A DNA stretch of 64,000 nt, taken from contig CM067369.1 in NCBI GenBank assembly GCA_034401795.1, positions 142,429,057 to 142,493,056 of the forward strand, in the 5' to 3' direction. Position 1 is the first letter of the stretch. Each line of letters begins with the position of its first letter. Below, piece by piece: positions 17,010 through 29,991 of the stretch. Both the position numbers and the translations under genes were made by a program. A model generated the notes under the pieces. The model was not told the origin of the DNA. It worked only from the letters and a program-made list of their open reading frames with translations, and ran no database searches. Origin of the DNA: Chaetoderma sp. LZ-2023a. Taxonomy: Eukaryota; Mollusca; Caudofoveata; Chaetodermatida; Chaetodermatidae.

Positions 17010-17734
17010 CCACTTTTAGATATGCCACGCCCATCTCTAGCTAAGCTCTGCCCGTACATTGCGCATGCTAGGATCGGTAAATAAACTTTGCATCCTGAAT
17101 TCACAGACGGCAACACCGCCCAGTTAAATTAGTTTCAAATTATTCAACAGAATGTTTATTTAATGGTAAAGACATACAATTTGTACAACTGACTGACTAT
17201 TCAAGGTTCATGAAGGACTTAGTGACGTAATTGATTATGACGTCAATCCTCGAGTGGCACATTGGATTCCTCTATTCATTGCTTACGAGATATACTTCTG
17301 ATTTCCACATTCTTCACCACAATACCCACAATGCAATAGGCAATGGACCTTTCCAGTATATCAATCCATCATCCGACGTCACAATCAACTATGTGACGTG
17401 TAGGATGACGTCACAATTAATTATGGCATCAAGGACTCGATTTAGTCCTTCTTTAAAGCTTAACAGTCCGACACGTACGAATTGTATGTATTTATCATTT
17501 AATAAACATTCTGTTGATTATTTTAAGATTAATTTGACTGGGCGCTGTTGCTGTCATAGGCAGCAACAGTACCCAGTCAAATTATTTTCAAAATATTTAA
17601 CAGCTTACCTGTATAGTTTTCTGGAAATCGATAGTCATGGAGTTCAGGGATCGATCGATCCGAACACGAGCGAGGTATGGGTGGAGCTAAGCTAGAGATG
17701 GGCTGGGCATAGCTAAAACTGGAAAAGTCCATTG
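17010..17734. mobile_element. MITE family A, two copies
   Basis: A copy at 17341-17734 runs from AATGGACCTTTCCAG to its inverted end CTGGAAAAGTCCATT. It contains GACGTCA-rich sequence and a central hairpin (about 17508-17600, stem around TTTGACTGGGCGCTGTTGCT). A partial reverse-oriented copy occupies about 17010-17275. No coding capacity. The family recurs at 20683, 21852, 30190, 34728, 35097 and 54411. Confidence 0.8.
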
Positions 17735-18083
17735 AAAGAGTTTCTACCATTTTAGGAGACACATACCAACTCGAGTACACATACCAACTCGAGTACAAGC
17801 TTTTTGTACAGGCCACTGCCAACTTTCCAGTTGCTCCATCTATTAGTTGTTTACCACAGTGCTGTTAATTTTAGTATCTAAACCTCTTGTTACTGTCAAT
17901 GTGGTGCCTTCTGACAGTTTCTGTTCCCATGATAGACGCAACTCCTCGGCATCAATAATTGCCCTGAATCTTGGTTTTGTCAGCAAACAAACCACATTAG
18001 AACACTGGCGCATAAGCATCCATAGCATTTCAAACAACAGAATTTAGTTACATATTTACTTTTTAAACGTCTTTTAATTTGCG

Positions 18084-18309
18084 AACCCTTTAACACTCAT
18101 GTCAGCCAAAAACGGATTCTGCAGTGGTCTTGAGAAATGTCCATTTTCAGACCAAGAGAAGACTATTTTTGAAAATTTACCACTGGCATGACTGGATCGA
18201 TAACCGAGCCAGTCATTCCAGTGGTAAATTTCCAAAAATAGTCTGCAAATAGCCATTTTATATGAGAAAATTGAATATTTTAAAACAAATTTGAGAGTTA
18301 AAGGGTTAA
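18084..18309. mobile_element. piggyBac-like MITE with internal hairpin
   Basis: The ends AACCCTTTAACACTC and GAGAGTTAAAGGGTTAA are inverted repeats. TTAA survives on the right side only. Inside is a hairpin (18151-18243) with arms around GAAAATTTACCACTGG and ATGACTGG. TTAA targets with CCC-starting termini are characteristic of piggyBac-type elements. Confidence 0.65.
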
Positions 18310-18672
18310 TGTTAATTGGAACTTTCCAGATACTTTCAATCATATCGTGATAGGAACGTTCCACAGAAATCTGGTTAAAATCAGGCCATTGATTAAGGAG
18401 GATTCGCTTTTTAAATAGTTCTGTGAAATAATCGGAAAATCCAAGATGGCCTCCAAAAATTTACCAATAAGAATTCTGAATGGAAGGTCGATAGAGTATA
18501 TCACCATATGATCCTCCCAAACAAATTTGGCTAAAATTATAACAGCGGCTTAGGAGGAGATACGGTTCAAAGCAAAAGGTGACGATGGACGGATGACGGA
18601 TGGACAACGGACTGACGATGGACGGTCGCCAAGGCACAAGCTCACTTGGCCATTCTCGCGAGGTGATCTAAC
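18310..18672 (+). mobile_element. 3' part of a mobile tandem-array element
   Basis: One or two degenerate units lead into GACGGATG repeats and the conserved end GCACAAGCTCACTTGGCC...GAGGTGATCTAA. A new copy starts directly after it. Its 5' portion is interrupted by the piggyBac-like MITE. Confidence 0.6.
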
Positions 18673-20205
18673 AAGAGGCACATGGGCATGTGGCGCTCAC
18701 CTTGACCATTAGCATTCGAACTATTTGCATTTAGACATGATGGATAATTTTCAGAAAATTCAAGCTGGCCACCAAAAGAATTGACCAATCAAAATTATGT
18801 ATATGTGTGTTCTGAAGCCTACCCACCTAGGGGATCTTCCAGCTGAAATTGATTGAAATCTGCCAAGCGGTTAATGAGGTGTAGGTTTTTAACTGATTTG
18901 CCGTAACTTTTGGAAACTTCAAGATGGCCACCCAAAGATTGACCATTCAAAATTCTGCACACAAAGTCTGAAGCCTGCCTTGATAGTGTCCTTCCATCCA
19001 AGTCTGGTTGAAATCGCCTAAGCAGTTAATGAGGAGTAGCGTTTTACGCGATATCTGCGACATCCGGTAAATTTTCAAAAAATTCAAGATTCTCCCAAAA
19101 GAATTTACCAATCAATATTCTATATAAATGTTCTGAAACCTACACCCATAGGGTCCTTCCAGTGAAACTAGGTTGAAATCCGCCAAGCGGTTAATGAGGA
19201 GTAGCATTTTGACCATTTCCGGTAGATTTTTAATAAAATCTAATTTTTTTTCAACCAAACATTTAATCAATCAAAATTTTGAATAGAGGTTCTAGAGCCT
19301 ACCACCATAGAACCCATCTAATCAAATTTGGTTGAAATATGTCAAGCAGGTAAGGCGTAGTAGTATTTTGACCATTTCTGGTAGATGTGTTATAAAATCT
19401 AAGATTTTCACCCAAAAAACTGATCAATCCAAATTCTGAATACAAAATCTAGAGCCTATCACCATAGAATCCATCTAGTTACATTTGGTTGAAATATTTC
19501 AAGCAGCTAAGGAGGAGTAGCATTTTTACCATTTTCGGTAAATTTTTAATAAAATCTAATTTTTTTCAACCAAACATTTAATCAATCAGAATTTTGAATA
19601 GAGGTTCTAGAGCCTACCACCATAGAATCCAACTAATCAAATTTGGTTGAAATATGTCAAGCAGCTAAGGAGTAGTAGTATTTTGACCATTTCTGGTAGA
19701 TGTGTTATAAAACCTAAGATTTTCACCCAAAAAACTGATCAATCAAAATTCTGAATACAAAATCTAGAGCCTATCACCATAGAATCCATCTAGTTACATT
19801 TGGTTGAAATATTTCAATCAGCTAAGGAGGAGTAGCATTTTTACCATTTTCGGTAGGTTTTTCATAAAATCTAAGATATTCACCCAAAAGGTTGATCAAT
19901 CAAAATTCTGAATAGAGATTCTAGAACCTATCACCGTAGATTCCATATAGCCAAATTTGGTTGAAATATGTCAAGCGGCTATGGAGGAGGAGTATTTTGA
20001 CCAATTCCGGTACATTTTTCATAAAATCTATGGTTTTCACCAAAGAAAATTGACCAATCAAAATTTTCTGGAAGGTACCATTTTTAAATGGTAAATTTGG
20101 CTGAAATAGGCCATTCGTTAAGGAGAAGAAGCGATTTGACGGACGGACAACATGTGACGGACGGAAGCCAGACGACCGCCATGGCATAAGCTCATTTGGC
20201 CTTTT
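18671..20205 (+). mobile_element. Pearl-like element with ~157-bp tandem repeats
   Basis: It starts ACAAGAGGCACATGGGCATG and GCGCTCACCTTGACCATT, runs through about nine degenerate units, and ends with GACGGACGGA repeats and GGCATAAGCTCATTTGGCC (right half of the terminal hairpin lost). Unit starts (GTTGAAAT) at 19331, 19488, 19646, 19803 and 19960 give a 157-158-bp period. Units at 19173-19487 and 19488-19802 match as dimers, a 315-bp higher-order repeat. The architecture of conserved ends around 150-170-bp repeats resembles bivalve pearl elements linked to Helentrons. That family link is from general knowledge. Confidence 0.7.
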
Positions 20206-20682
20206 GCAGTTTCAGTTTTCTTTATTTCACTCAATCTAGCAGTCTATCTGTGAATTATGATAAATATTTAAAGCTGAACTTTAATGTCAAAAGTAACACT
20301 CCATTACAAACAATACTGTGTATTTAATGTAATTTTTCTAATATATAACACATATAGTATTGTCGAGAAACACAGATTGGCCTACTATCAACTTATAGGT
20401 AAACAATCTTCAATGGCATTAAGCACGATATTTAATGATATTTCAGCAGTAGGACGATTACATGTACAAATAAACTGCATTATACAATATGATGCAGACA
20501 TAACTGTAAACGGTCATCCGTGTTACAAAAATCACAACGAGCGGGAACATGTTTTACAATACATCTGTGAATATATGAGAAATAACTTAAATGCAAGCTG
20601 TTCTACAAAGATCAAACATAAGAACACACACGCACCGTTCTTAACAAATTCTAGCACACATTTACAAAATAAATGTATATCT
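20206..20682. other. No supported gene
   Basis: A 156-codon plus-strand frame starting at 20284 runs into the following MITE, has no recognisable domain and is AT-driven, so I do not call it. Confidence 0.4.
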
Positions 20683-21062
20683 AATGGACCTTTCCAGTTT
20701 ATCCATCCATCAAATGACGTCATAATCAACCGCGTGGCCGGTAGGATGTCGTGACTGGTAAGATGCCGTCATAATCAATGACGTCATGAATGACGTAGAT
20801 AAGTAAATGCATAAACGCGTACGCATAATTGGTGACACACGACCGTATAATTGGTGACGGACTAAGCGTTGCTGTACGAATTGTATGTATTTACTATTTA
20901 TTAAAGATGCTGTTGAATATTTTGAAACTAATTTGACTGGCCGCTGCTGCTGCTGCTGCCATAACAGGTTACCTGTAGTTTTCTAGAAATTGATAGTCAA
21001 GGAGTTCAGGGATTGATCAACCCCAACACGAGCGAGGTGTGGGTTGCGCTTAGCTAGAGAGA
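20683..21062 (+). mobile_element. MITE family A copy
   Basis: Preceded by TA, it begins AATGGACCTTTCCAGTTT, then has GACGTCATAATCA repeats and the half-hairpin TTTTGAAACTAATTTGACTG. It ends in the GAGCGAGGTGTGGGT... AGCTTAGCTAGAG-type segment. The right terminal inverted repeat is missing. Confidence 0.75.
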
Positions 21063-21593
21063 AGTATGAGACATATTTCAGATATATTTATAAAGGTGGC
21101 AGACCATATAGAGCCGAACCACGAATCGAGATTTTTTACTTAAATAGGATCCATTTCTAGCTTTACTTTTCAATTTTCGTGACAGATATGCCCAATTCGT
21201 CATCTTGATTGTAACAAGCGAGGTATTTTGATTATGGCGCCAGATACTCGAGCGACAGATCGGGTCCATCCATACCATTGGCGTTGCTGGACAAGAAGAA
21301 GGTTAAATGCATTACAAAACCTGGCATAAACAATCACCTCACGAAGACCCACTACGTGTTCGAGAAGCCCGTGATCTCTCAATACAAGTCATTCATCACA
21401 GAACGTGTCTTTTAGGCTTTTAAAGGAAAACTAATCTCATATCAAATGTTGTCTTTTACTGATGCACAGTGGTATATAGATTCATTATGATTCAAAAATA
21501 TGTTATTGGTTTGGTTGGCCTATATCGAGCCCCGCATTTCCAAGTCCCATCCAGCCACGTCTAGACTTAGTTTTAGTTCAGTCTATTAAGGCT

Positions 21594-21690
21594 AACACCC
21601 CCCCCCCCCTTCCACCCCGCCCCCCCCCCCCCTCACCCCGCGCCCCCCCCCCTCCACATCCACCCCGACCCCACCCCACCCCCAACACCA
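21594..21690. repeat. C-rich low-complexity tract
   Basis: Runs of 9-13 C separated by ACC, TT and G. Possible assembly-fragile or non-B DNA sequence. No gene. Confidence 0.9.
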
Positions 21691-21851
21691 GTGCGTGCGT
21701 ACGTTGGCCTCTTAGACCTAGGTTTATTTGAACCATGACTGACTTCAGCGTTTCCAATCATACTACAGGGCACATACGTGAGAATGGCTCATTATTCTAC
21801 ATCCTGATAACACGTAAGCACGACAACATACTAGTGAGGCGGTACTAATAG

Positions 21852-22279
21852 AGGAATCCAGTTTATCGATCAATCATATGACGTCATAATCGACATGTAG
21901 GCTGACGTCATACATGAATGACGCGATTTAGTCCGCCATAAACGCTTACAATAGTCCGTCAAGTTGTACGTATTGTATTGTCTTTACTATTCAATAATCA
22001 CACCGTTGAATATTTTGAAACTAATTTGACTGGGCGCTGTTGCTGCCATAAAGCAACAGCGCCCAGTTAAATTAGTTTCAAAATATTTAACAGTGTTTAT
22101 TAAATAGTAAAGAAACAGCACCCAGTGAGATTAGTTTCCAAATAGTTAACAGCTTAGCTGTGTAGTTTTCTGGAAATTGAGATTCAGGGAGTGCCATGCT
22201 CAATTGATCCCAACACAGGCAAAGCGTGGGTGGAGCTTAGCTAGAGATGGGGGGGGGGGGTGGTATAGTTAAATCTAGA
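21852..22279 (+). mobile_element. MITE family A copy with complete hairpin
   Basis: It carries the best hairpin of the family: about 22005-22093 folds with arms around TTTTGAAACTAATTTGACTG and GCGCTGTTGCTGCC / GCAACAGCGCCCAG. The left end is truncated (CCAGTTTATCGATC) and the right end decays into a G run. Confidence 0.75.
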
Positions 22280-22518
22280 TATTTAAATCTGGATTCATCC
22301 CTTGTTTAATATCCCATCCGGAGAATCCCATTCTGTTACACTGATACCAATTTTTCTACTGGGTGGGAATTTTAACTAATTAAATAATTTAATCTAATTT
22401 TGAAACTAATTTGACGAAGGCGATTTCCCAACTCTCCGTAAGATAACCATGTTGGTGGTGGCTGTGGCGGTTTTTATTGTGATGTTGGTGGTGGTGGTGG
22501 CGGGGCCGGTGGTCGTAC

Positions 22519-22519
22519 T

Positions 22520-22587
<68 letters not shown>
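22519..22587. repeat. (AAT)n microsatellite
   Basis: About 23 AAT units immediately before the LINE coding remnant. It may be the tail of another retroposon. Confidence 0.95.
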
Positions 22588-22589
<2 letters not shown>

Positions 22590-22599
22590 CCATTGGTCT

Positions 22600-23518
22600 G
22601 CCGTCTATCAATATTAGTTCTAAAGGAATTAGAATTGGTCATTTAAATGTACAGCACCTGGTGCCTAAGATTGACCGGTTAAAACTGATTATGGAGAAGT
22701 GTGAAAAAGAACTTGAAGTTTTCTGTACCACTGAAACATTTCTCTCATCAACAATCCCAAATAACTCCATTGAAATTGAAGGCTATGTTAATGAAAGAAG
22801 GACAGAAAAGAACGGGACGGTGGTGGAATTGTACTATATATAGCTGATAACCATTCGCATGTGAGGAAACTAAATTTTGAAACCAATGATCTGGAAACTC
22901 TATGGATTGAAATTAGACCATTTAAGACCAAGCCTTTCCTATTGGCTGTGTCTATAGACCCCTTGATTCACCAGCTATCCGGATTGATGAATTTGAAGCT
23001 ATGTTAGGAAAGGTATATTCCGAAAACTCAGATATTATACTTGTAGGAGATTTTACTTTCGACCTTATTTAAGCAAATAATCATAAATGGCAGTCTTTAA
23101 TTGAACTTTTTCATTTAGAGCAACTTATACTTAATCCAACCAGAGTTACTGAGAAAACATCTAAACTGATTGACCAAGTGTATGTCACAGATAAAGACAA
23201 AATTCGATCGTCACATGTCGGCTCTTTGGCACTAAGTGACCATTGTCCATTATTAGCTGTACGCAAATGTAAATCATTCAAAACTCAAAATTCGCACCAA
23301 CTTATTAAATACAGGAGGATCAAAAGCTTTAATGAAGCTAAGTTTCTTAGTGACCTGTCTGTATGTGATTGGCGTTCTATAGGTTATTGAGGTAGTCCTG
23401 ATCAAGCGCTTGATCAATGGTATGCAAAATTCATCAACATTATAAATAAACACGTTCCTGTCATTGAACGCAGAGTTAAACGTGTATGTCAACCGGGATG
23501 GATGAGCAGAGAAATTTT
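22600..23518 (+). pseudogene. LINE endonuclease domain (APE-type)
   Basis: The conserved steps of an apurinic-like endonuclease can be followed across broken frames: the N-terminal RIGHLNVQHLVPKIDRL, the catalytic-Glu block CTTETFL, the GDF-type block (VGDFTFDL, about 23048) and the C-terminal SDHCPLL (about 23240). It nicks target DNA to prime reverse transcription. The line ends at PGWMSREIL, just before the array insertion, and the same coding line resumes at 26,063 in compatible frame when the insertion is excluded. Frameshifts and stops occur near 22,840, 22,950, 23,070 and 23,388. Confidence 0.88.
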
Positions 23519-23524
23519 AACAAT

Positions 23525-26056
23525 AGGCCCAAGGGGCCTCTATCGTTCACCTGCAGCATAGGCATTTCAACCAGAAAGGCCATCAACAATAAGTAGAACC
23601 ATACAGAGTTGAGCAGAATTATAACAAGAAAACACAAGTCATGTTTCAACTACTTTTGAACAAAACTTAACGGCCCATAGTCCCTTATCATATCTCCCAG
23701 ATTTCGGCCCAATCCGTTCAACGATTCTGGATACGAAGTTGTTTTCGCGAAAACTAGGTCACCTAAGATGGCCGCCACGCCAATGGACCAATCAGGTTCT
23801 CTTGAACAAATTGGTTATCCTCTTGCATTAGATGATGTTTCATGAGTTTTGAATCAACCCCCAAGGCGTTTCTGAGATTTTTAAAGCCATTTCTAAAAAT
23901 TGCCTGGTTTAGCCGGTGTCCATCTTGGATTTTGGCCGATCAGCTTCGTTTGAACAAATTTAGACCTCTATGCCCTAAGGCTGCATTCTGCCAAATATAA
24001 TTGAAATCGGCCCATTGGTTCTTGAGAAGTCGTTTAAAGAATTCCCTATTGCTTTACTATGGGCCCATTGCTTTACTATGGGAGCCTATGGCAGGAAAGC
24101 AAACCAAGATGGCAGTTAAACCGCTTATCCAACAGTCTCGAAAGTGGCATATTTGAACTCGCCACCCTGATAAGCATATATACAGCAATTTTCGCTATCA
24201 AAATACATCAAATACAAAAAGGCCAATATGACAAAAAGCTAAATTTTGATTGGTTGATGCCGGCCATGTTTTTTAACGTACGAACTTCCTTTGAACAAAT
24301 TTGAATGGCCATTGGTCCCTAAGCATATTTACCAAATTTCAGCACTATCCCTTCAGCGGTTCGGGAGAAGTCGTTTTCGCGAAAACTACGGCATCCAAGA
24401 TGGCCGCCAAGCAAATAGGCCAATCAGATTGCCTTGAATAAACTTGGGTCTAACGTTGCCATAGATGATGTGTTATGAGTTTTGAATCAATTCCTCCAGC
24501 GGTTTCGGAGATTTTTTAAAGTGGTTCTAAAAATCAGCCATTTTGGCCGGTGGCCATCTTGGATTTTGACCGATCCGCTTCGTTTGAACAAAATTAGATC
24601 TCTATGCCGTATGGATGTTTCATGCCAAATATAATTGAAATCGGCCCACTGGTTCTTGAGAAGAAGTCGTTTAAAGAATTCCCCCATTGCTTTACTATGG
24701 GCCCATTGCTTTACTATGGGAGCCTATGGTGGGAAAACAAACCAAGATGGTAGCCAAACCATTTATCTGACAGTCTCGAAAGTGCCATATTTGAACTCGG
24801 CCCCCTGATAAGCATATATAGAGCAATTTTCACCATTAAAATACATCAAATACAAAAAAACATTATGACCAACAAATGCTAAATTTTGATTGGTTGATGC
24901 CAGCCATGTTTTTTAACATACGAAATACCTTTGAACAAATTTGAATGGCCCTTGGTCTCTAAGCATATTTAATAAATTTCAGCTCTGTCCCTTCAGTGGT
25001 TCGGGAGAAGAAGTCGTTTTCGGGAAAACCACGTCATCCAAGATGGCCGCCAAGCAAATAGGCCAATAAGGTTGGCTTGAATAAACTTGGGTCTAACGTT
25101 GCCATAGATGATGTGTTATGAGTATTGAATCAATTCCTCTTGCGGTTTCGGAGATTTTCTAAAGTGTCTAAAAATCGGCCATTTTGGCTGGCGGCCATCT
25201 TGGATTTTGACCGATCCGCTTCGTTTGAATAAACGTAGATCTCTATGCCCTATGAATGCTTCCTCCCAAATATAATTGAAATCGGCCAAGTGGTTCTTGA
25301 GAAGAAGTCGTTTAAAGAATTTCCCATTGCTTTACTATGGGCCCATTGCTTTATTATCGGAGACTATGGCGGGAAAGCAAACCAAGATGGCAGGAAAACC
25401 GTTTATCCGACAGTCTCGAAAGTGGTATATTTGAACTGGCCACACTGATAAGCATATATAAAGGAATTTTCGCCATCAAAATACATCAAATACAAAAAAG
25501 CCAATATGACCAACAAACGCTAAATTTTGATTGGTTGATGGCGGCCATGTGTTTTACCGTACGAACTTCCCTTGAACAAACGTGAATGGACCTTGGTCCC
25601 TAAGCATATTTACCAAATTTCAGGTCTATCCCTTCAGCGGTTCGGGAGAAGTCGTTTTCGCGAACACTCGGTCATCCAAGATGGCCGCCAGGTAAATCGT
25701 CCAATCAGGTTGCCTTGAACAAACTTGGGTCTACCGTTGCACTAGATGATTGGTTATGAGTTTTGAATCAATTCCTCTAGCGGTTTCGGAGAAGATTTTT
25801 TAAAGTGTTTCTAAAAATTGGCTATTTTGGCCGGCGGCCATCTTGGATTTTGGCCGATCGGCTTCGTTTGAACAAACTTGAATCTCTATGCCCTAGGGAT
25901 GATTCCTGCCAGATATAATTGAAATCGGCCCAGTGGTTCTTGAGAAGAAGTCATTTAAAGAAAAAGTTGACGGACGACAGATGACGGACGACGGATGGAC
26001 GACGGACGGTCGCCACGGCATAAACTCACTTGGCCTATCAGGCCAGGTGAGCTAAA
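23525..26056 (+). mobile_element. Pearl-like mobile array of ~638-bp repeats inserted in the LINE
   Basis: The insert starts AGGCCCAAGGGGCCTC...GTTCACCTG and ends GGCATAAACTCACTTGGCC-TATC-AGGCCAGGTGAGCT, a 13-bp near-perfect hairpin, followed by AAA. AACAAT lies at both junctions (23519-23524 and 26057-26062). Removing one copy plus the insert restores the LINE reading frame. Inside, the block ATTGCTTTACTATGGGCCC recurs at 24048, 24687 and 25325, giving a 638-639-bp tandem period, and the array ends in GACGGACGAC-type repeats. No protein is encoded. Confidence 0.82.
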
Positions 26057-26062
26057 AACAAT

Positions 26063-27957
26063 GAAAGAAAGGGATTATCATAAAAATGTAGGAAACATGT
26101 TGAATTTTAAAATGTTAAAGCAAAGAGTTGCGTATTTGATTAAAGCATCTAAACGAGATTATTTTGCAAATAAATTAAAAATAATCCGGCTAATATATGT
26201 AAAATTCTAAAAGACATAAATCCCAAGGCAAACAAATCACCTTCAATAATCTGTGATGATAATGGAAGTGAAATTCAAAACCCACAAATGCAATATGAAC
26301 ATTTAAATAAATATTTCAGTACAATCGTGTCAAAGCTCACACACGCCATGGTAAAACAAAGGCCAATGGCATTTGATAAGCTATCAGATCATGTTTTAAT
26401 AAAGTTCCAGAAAATGTAGAGTTTCGAATTCCATATATAACCGTTGAATATGTGTCCAGAGAACTTGCAACTTAAAAACAAATAAGTCATCTGGTTACGA
26501 TGAACGCACACTGCCTCAAAGCTGCAGCTTCAATAATTGCACCCTCAATTACACTTATTATAAACAAAAGCATAGCTACGGGAGAATCCCCCAAAATGTG
26601 GAAATGTGCAAAAGTAAAGCCTCTACATAACTCTGATTCAAAAACCAATGTTAGCAATTATAGGCCTATCTCTATATTACCCATTATCTCTAAGGTTATT
26701 GAACGACACATACATGATCATATTTATAAATTTATAACCAAGTATAATTTATTAGTGGAGTCGCGATCAGGCTTCAGACCTAACCATTCATGTGAAACTG
26801 CTTTGTTAAATCTAGTAGAAAGATGGCGCTTTTCGATAGATAATGGCGACCGTATTGGTTCTATTATGATTGACTTTAAAAAGGCCTTTGATCTTGTCAA
26901 TCATGACATCCTATTACAAAATTCAGCTATAATACATTAAAGTGGTTTTCTTCATATTTAAATGGCAGACAACAATATGTTTCAATTTCTGGAAAGAATT
27001 CTAAACCACTGCCCATCGATATAGGAGTAGCACAAGGCTCAGTTTTAGGGCCACTTCTGTTCATTTCATATGTTAATGATTTACCCAGGTGTGTCAACAA
27101 TCTTATGGATATGTATGCTGATGATACAACTATGCATGCTGCTAGCTGAAATATCGCTGAAATTCAAGAAAATCTAATTAACTGTATGAAGTTATGTATG
27201 AGGAATAGTGTATAAATAATAAAATGTGGTTAAATACGAACAAAACTAAGTTTATGATGTTAGGAACTAAGCATAAATTGAAACAAGTAAATAATAATGT
27301 TACAATCCCTACAAATCGTGGAAGCTTAAATGTTGTGGAATCTGACAAACTTTTAGGAGTATACATAGACAATGCGCTTGCATGGAAAGAACATATAGGC
27401 AAACTTTGTAAAAAGATTTCTTCCTTGATTTATATTCTACTGAAAAATAAACATTATCTTAGCATTGAGCAACGAAATCTTTTCTATAAGTCGTATATCC
27501 TTTCACACATTGATTATTGTAGTCTTGTATTTTGCCCGTCTTCACCTACATTATTGGATAGGTTAGAAAAACTACAAAAACGGGATGCTAGTGTGATATT
27601 AGACATGCCTTATAGGACACCATCTGCACAACTATATGAAACATTAAACTGGACAAATTTAACTAAAAGAATGCAAATTAAAATGTGTATTATGACATAT
27701 AAATCTAGAAATGGTCTGGCCCCTGGTTACATGAAAGACATGTTCACTTCAGTTGGGGTGGCGCACACTAGAAATTTACATTCCAAAACACGCAATCACC
27801 TACAACTTCCGAGGATTAAAACGGAATATGGCAGAAAAAGCTTCAAATACACTGCAGCGCAACTGTGGAATTCTCTGCCTGAAACGATTACTCAGTCTTC
27901 TAATCTGATGACATTCAAATCAAATATACATGAATATATTACTAAATTATTGTGATA
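26063..27957 (+). pseudogene. LINE reverse transcriptase, broken
   Basis: RT motifs occur in order: SNYRPISILP, GFRPNHSCETALL, MIDFKKAFD (first catalytic Asp, about 26870), GVAQGSVLGPLLF (about 27025) and MYADDTTM (the YADD active site, about 27115). An open C-terminal block (27224-27955) has LGVYIDNALAWKEHI, SHIDYCSLVF and WNSLPETI, typical of Jockey/CR1/L2-like elements. The gene is split by a stop at 26938, a frame change to about 27148, and further stops before 27224, so it is inactive. Confidence 0.92.
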
Positions 27958-28230
27958 TATGGGCAATGTGATTTCACCTTTTTACTTGTGTTCTAATATC
28001 GCATATTTTGTATATTTCTAAATAGCTATATATGTGTGTATGTGTGAATGAATGTGTACGACCGTGCGCGTATGTATGCGTGAACGGTGATTCGAACATC
28101 GACATTCGACGAGGTAATTATTCTGCAATACTGTTTTAGTAATATCTATCGAAAATGAACAAATATGTTAATCATCTAATTTAATAGTCATTTTACTTGT
28201 GTTATAATATTGTATATTTTGTATATTTGT

Positions 28231-28519
<289 letters not shown>

Positions 28520-28662
28520 CGTGTGCGCGCGCGTGTGCGTGTGCGTGTGCGTGTGCGTGTGTGAGGGCCTCGGGAAGATCAGTTTACTGACGATGTATGC
28601 CCTCCTTAAATAAAGATTATTATTGTTATTATTATTATTATTATTCTTATTATTATTATTAT

Positions 28663-29139
28663 GCAGACGGCCAACCAGAGGCACGAACCCTGGGTATCTG
28701 CTTCCGCATACAATACCTCATCTACTATCAGGTAGCCCCTACCCCACCAACCCGCTCCACCACACCCCGGTATTTAAACCTTTACCAATTTATACTTCTA
28801 AGCGGAGAGGCGATGAAGGGCAAAATAATTGCCTATCTTTCCACCGATAGGGAGATAGTCACGCGCAGAGGGACGCACCATGATTGTTGTGTAAAAAGGC
28901 ATTACACTACTACTTATTATGCAACACCTGAATAGTTTACTAATTTAACTGGAAATCTAAGGCAGCAACTGTTTTCAAGCGAATCAGTTTCAAAATATTC
29001 AGGGCTTGGATATCTTTCTTTGACAGCGTGATAAGAAACTTAAAATGCCATGCATTATCTGTGTGACACTGTGTATCAGCTAAATGCGTTGTGTAAGATG
29101 AGGGGAATTCCCCTTTAACCATTTCAGTACGAAACCTCT
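28663..29139. other. No recognisable gene
   Basis: Downstream flank of the Toll-like receptor gene and of the LINE tail. It begins with a tRNA-like phrase (GACGGCCAACCAGAGGCACG). Nothing coding is supported. Confidence 0.4.
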
Positions 29140-29310
29140 CTTAACCGGTCTCTGCAGTGGTTTTGAGGAATGTTCTTTTTCTTTTGCAGGCCAAGAGATT
29201 ATTTTTGAAAATTTACCACTGGAATGACTGGCTCGATAATCGAGCCAGTCACTCCAATGCTAAATTTTCAAAAATATAGTCTTCTCTTGGCCTGTACATG
29301 AACATTCATC
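29140..29310. repeat. Palindromic MITE hairpin (family B)
   Basis: Arms around GAAAATTTACCACTGGAATG and its complement close on the loop GGCTCGATAATCGAGCC. Same family as the hairpins at 18151-18243 and 60450-60535. Located just 3' of the Toll-like receptor stop codon. Confidence 0.75.
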
Positions 29311-29457
29311 AAGCAAATACTTAAAATTCAGCCATTATATGGTCAACTCGTGGGTTATGGAGCCGCAAATGATGTCGGTTCGTTAGCGTATGTCTTAATA
29401 AACCGCAATCCTCTTTGTATCAAAAGGTGTGGTGTGGTCACGTTCGGCTGCCGGTGT

Positions 29458-29937
29458 CTATGTATTGACCGCCTCAAGGTTCGGTCTTCGCAATGCGGCG
29501 ATAACTTGTTTCCAAAACAGTTTCTTTTCATGTGATGTATCTGGCCATTCGATATATGTCCTCTTCTGCAGCAGGGCAGCGAGTGTTTTATTGAGTCCAT
29601 TAATTTCTATGGGCTCAAGAAGTATAATGATAAGTGCGTCATGTCGCGTATCGTCCAGTAAGCGGTGTTGCGCCATGGTCATTTCCCAGCGACACCAGCC
29701 ACTTGTAGCAAAACGTTGGGAAACAATAAGCAAGACCTTGCGACTTTGGTCAATCGCTTCTATGATATTCTCGGCGACAACTCTACCGGCTGTAAAATTG
29801 CGCTTGTCATAACACAGTTTACAGCCGGCGTTATACTCCACCTCTCTGAGCAGGTGTTCCACTACCCAGGCATGGTCGCGCGAACTGTACGCCACGAATC
29901 CATCATACACGTAGTCCTGGTCATTGGCCTGAATAAA

Positions 29938-29991
<54 letters not shown>

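Noticed and set aside
20284..20754. 156-codon plus-strand frame
   Set aside because: Runs into MITE family A and has no domain. Explained by AT-rich chance.
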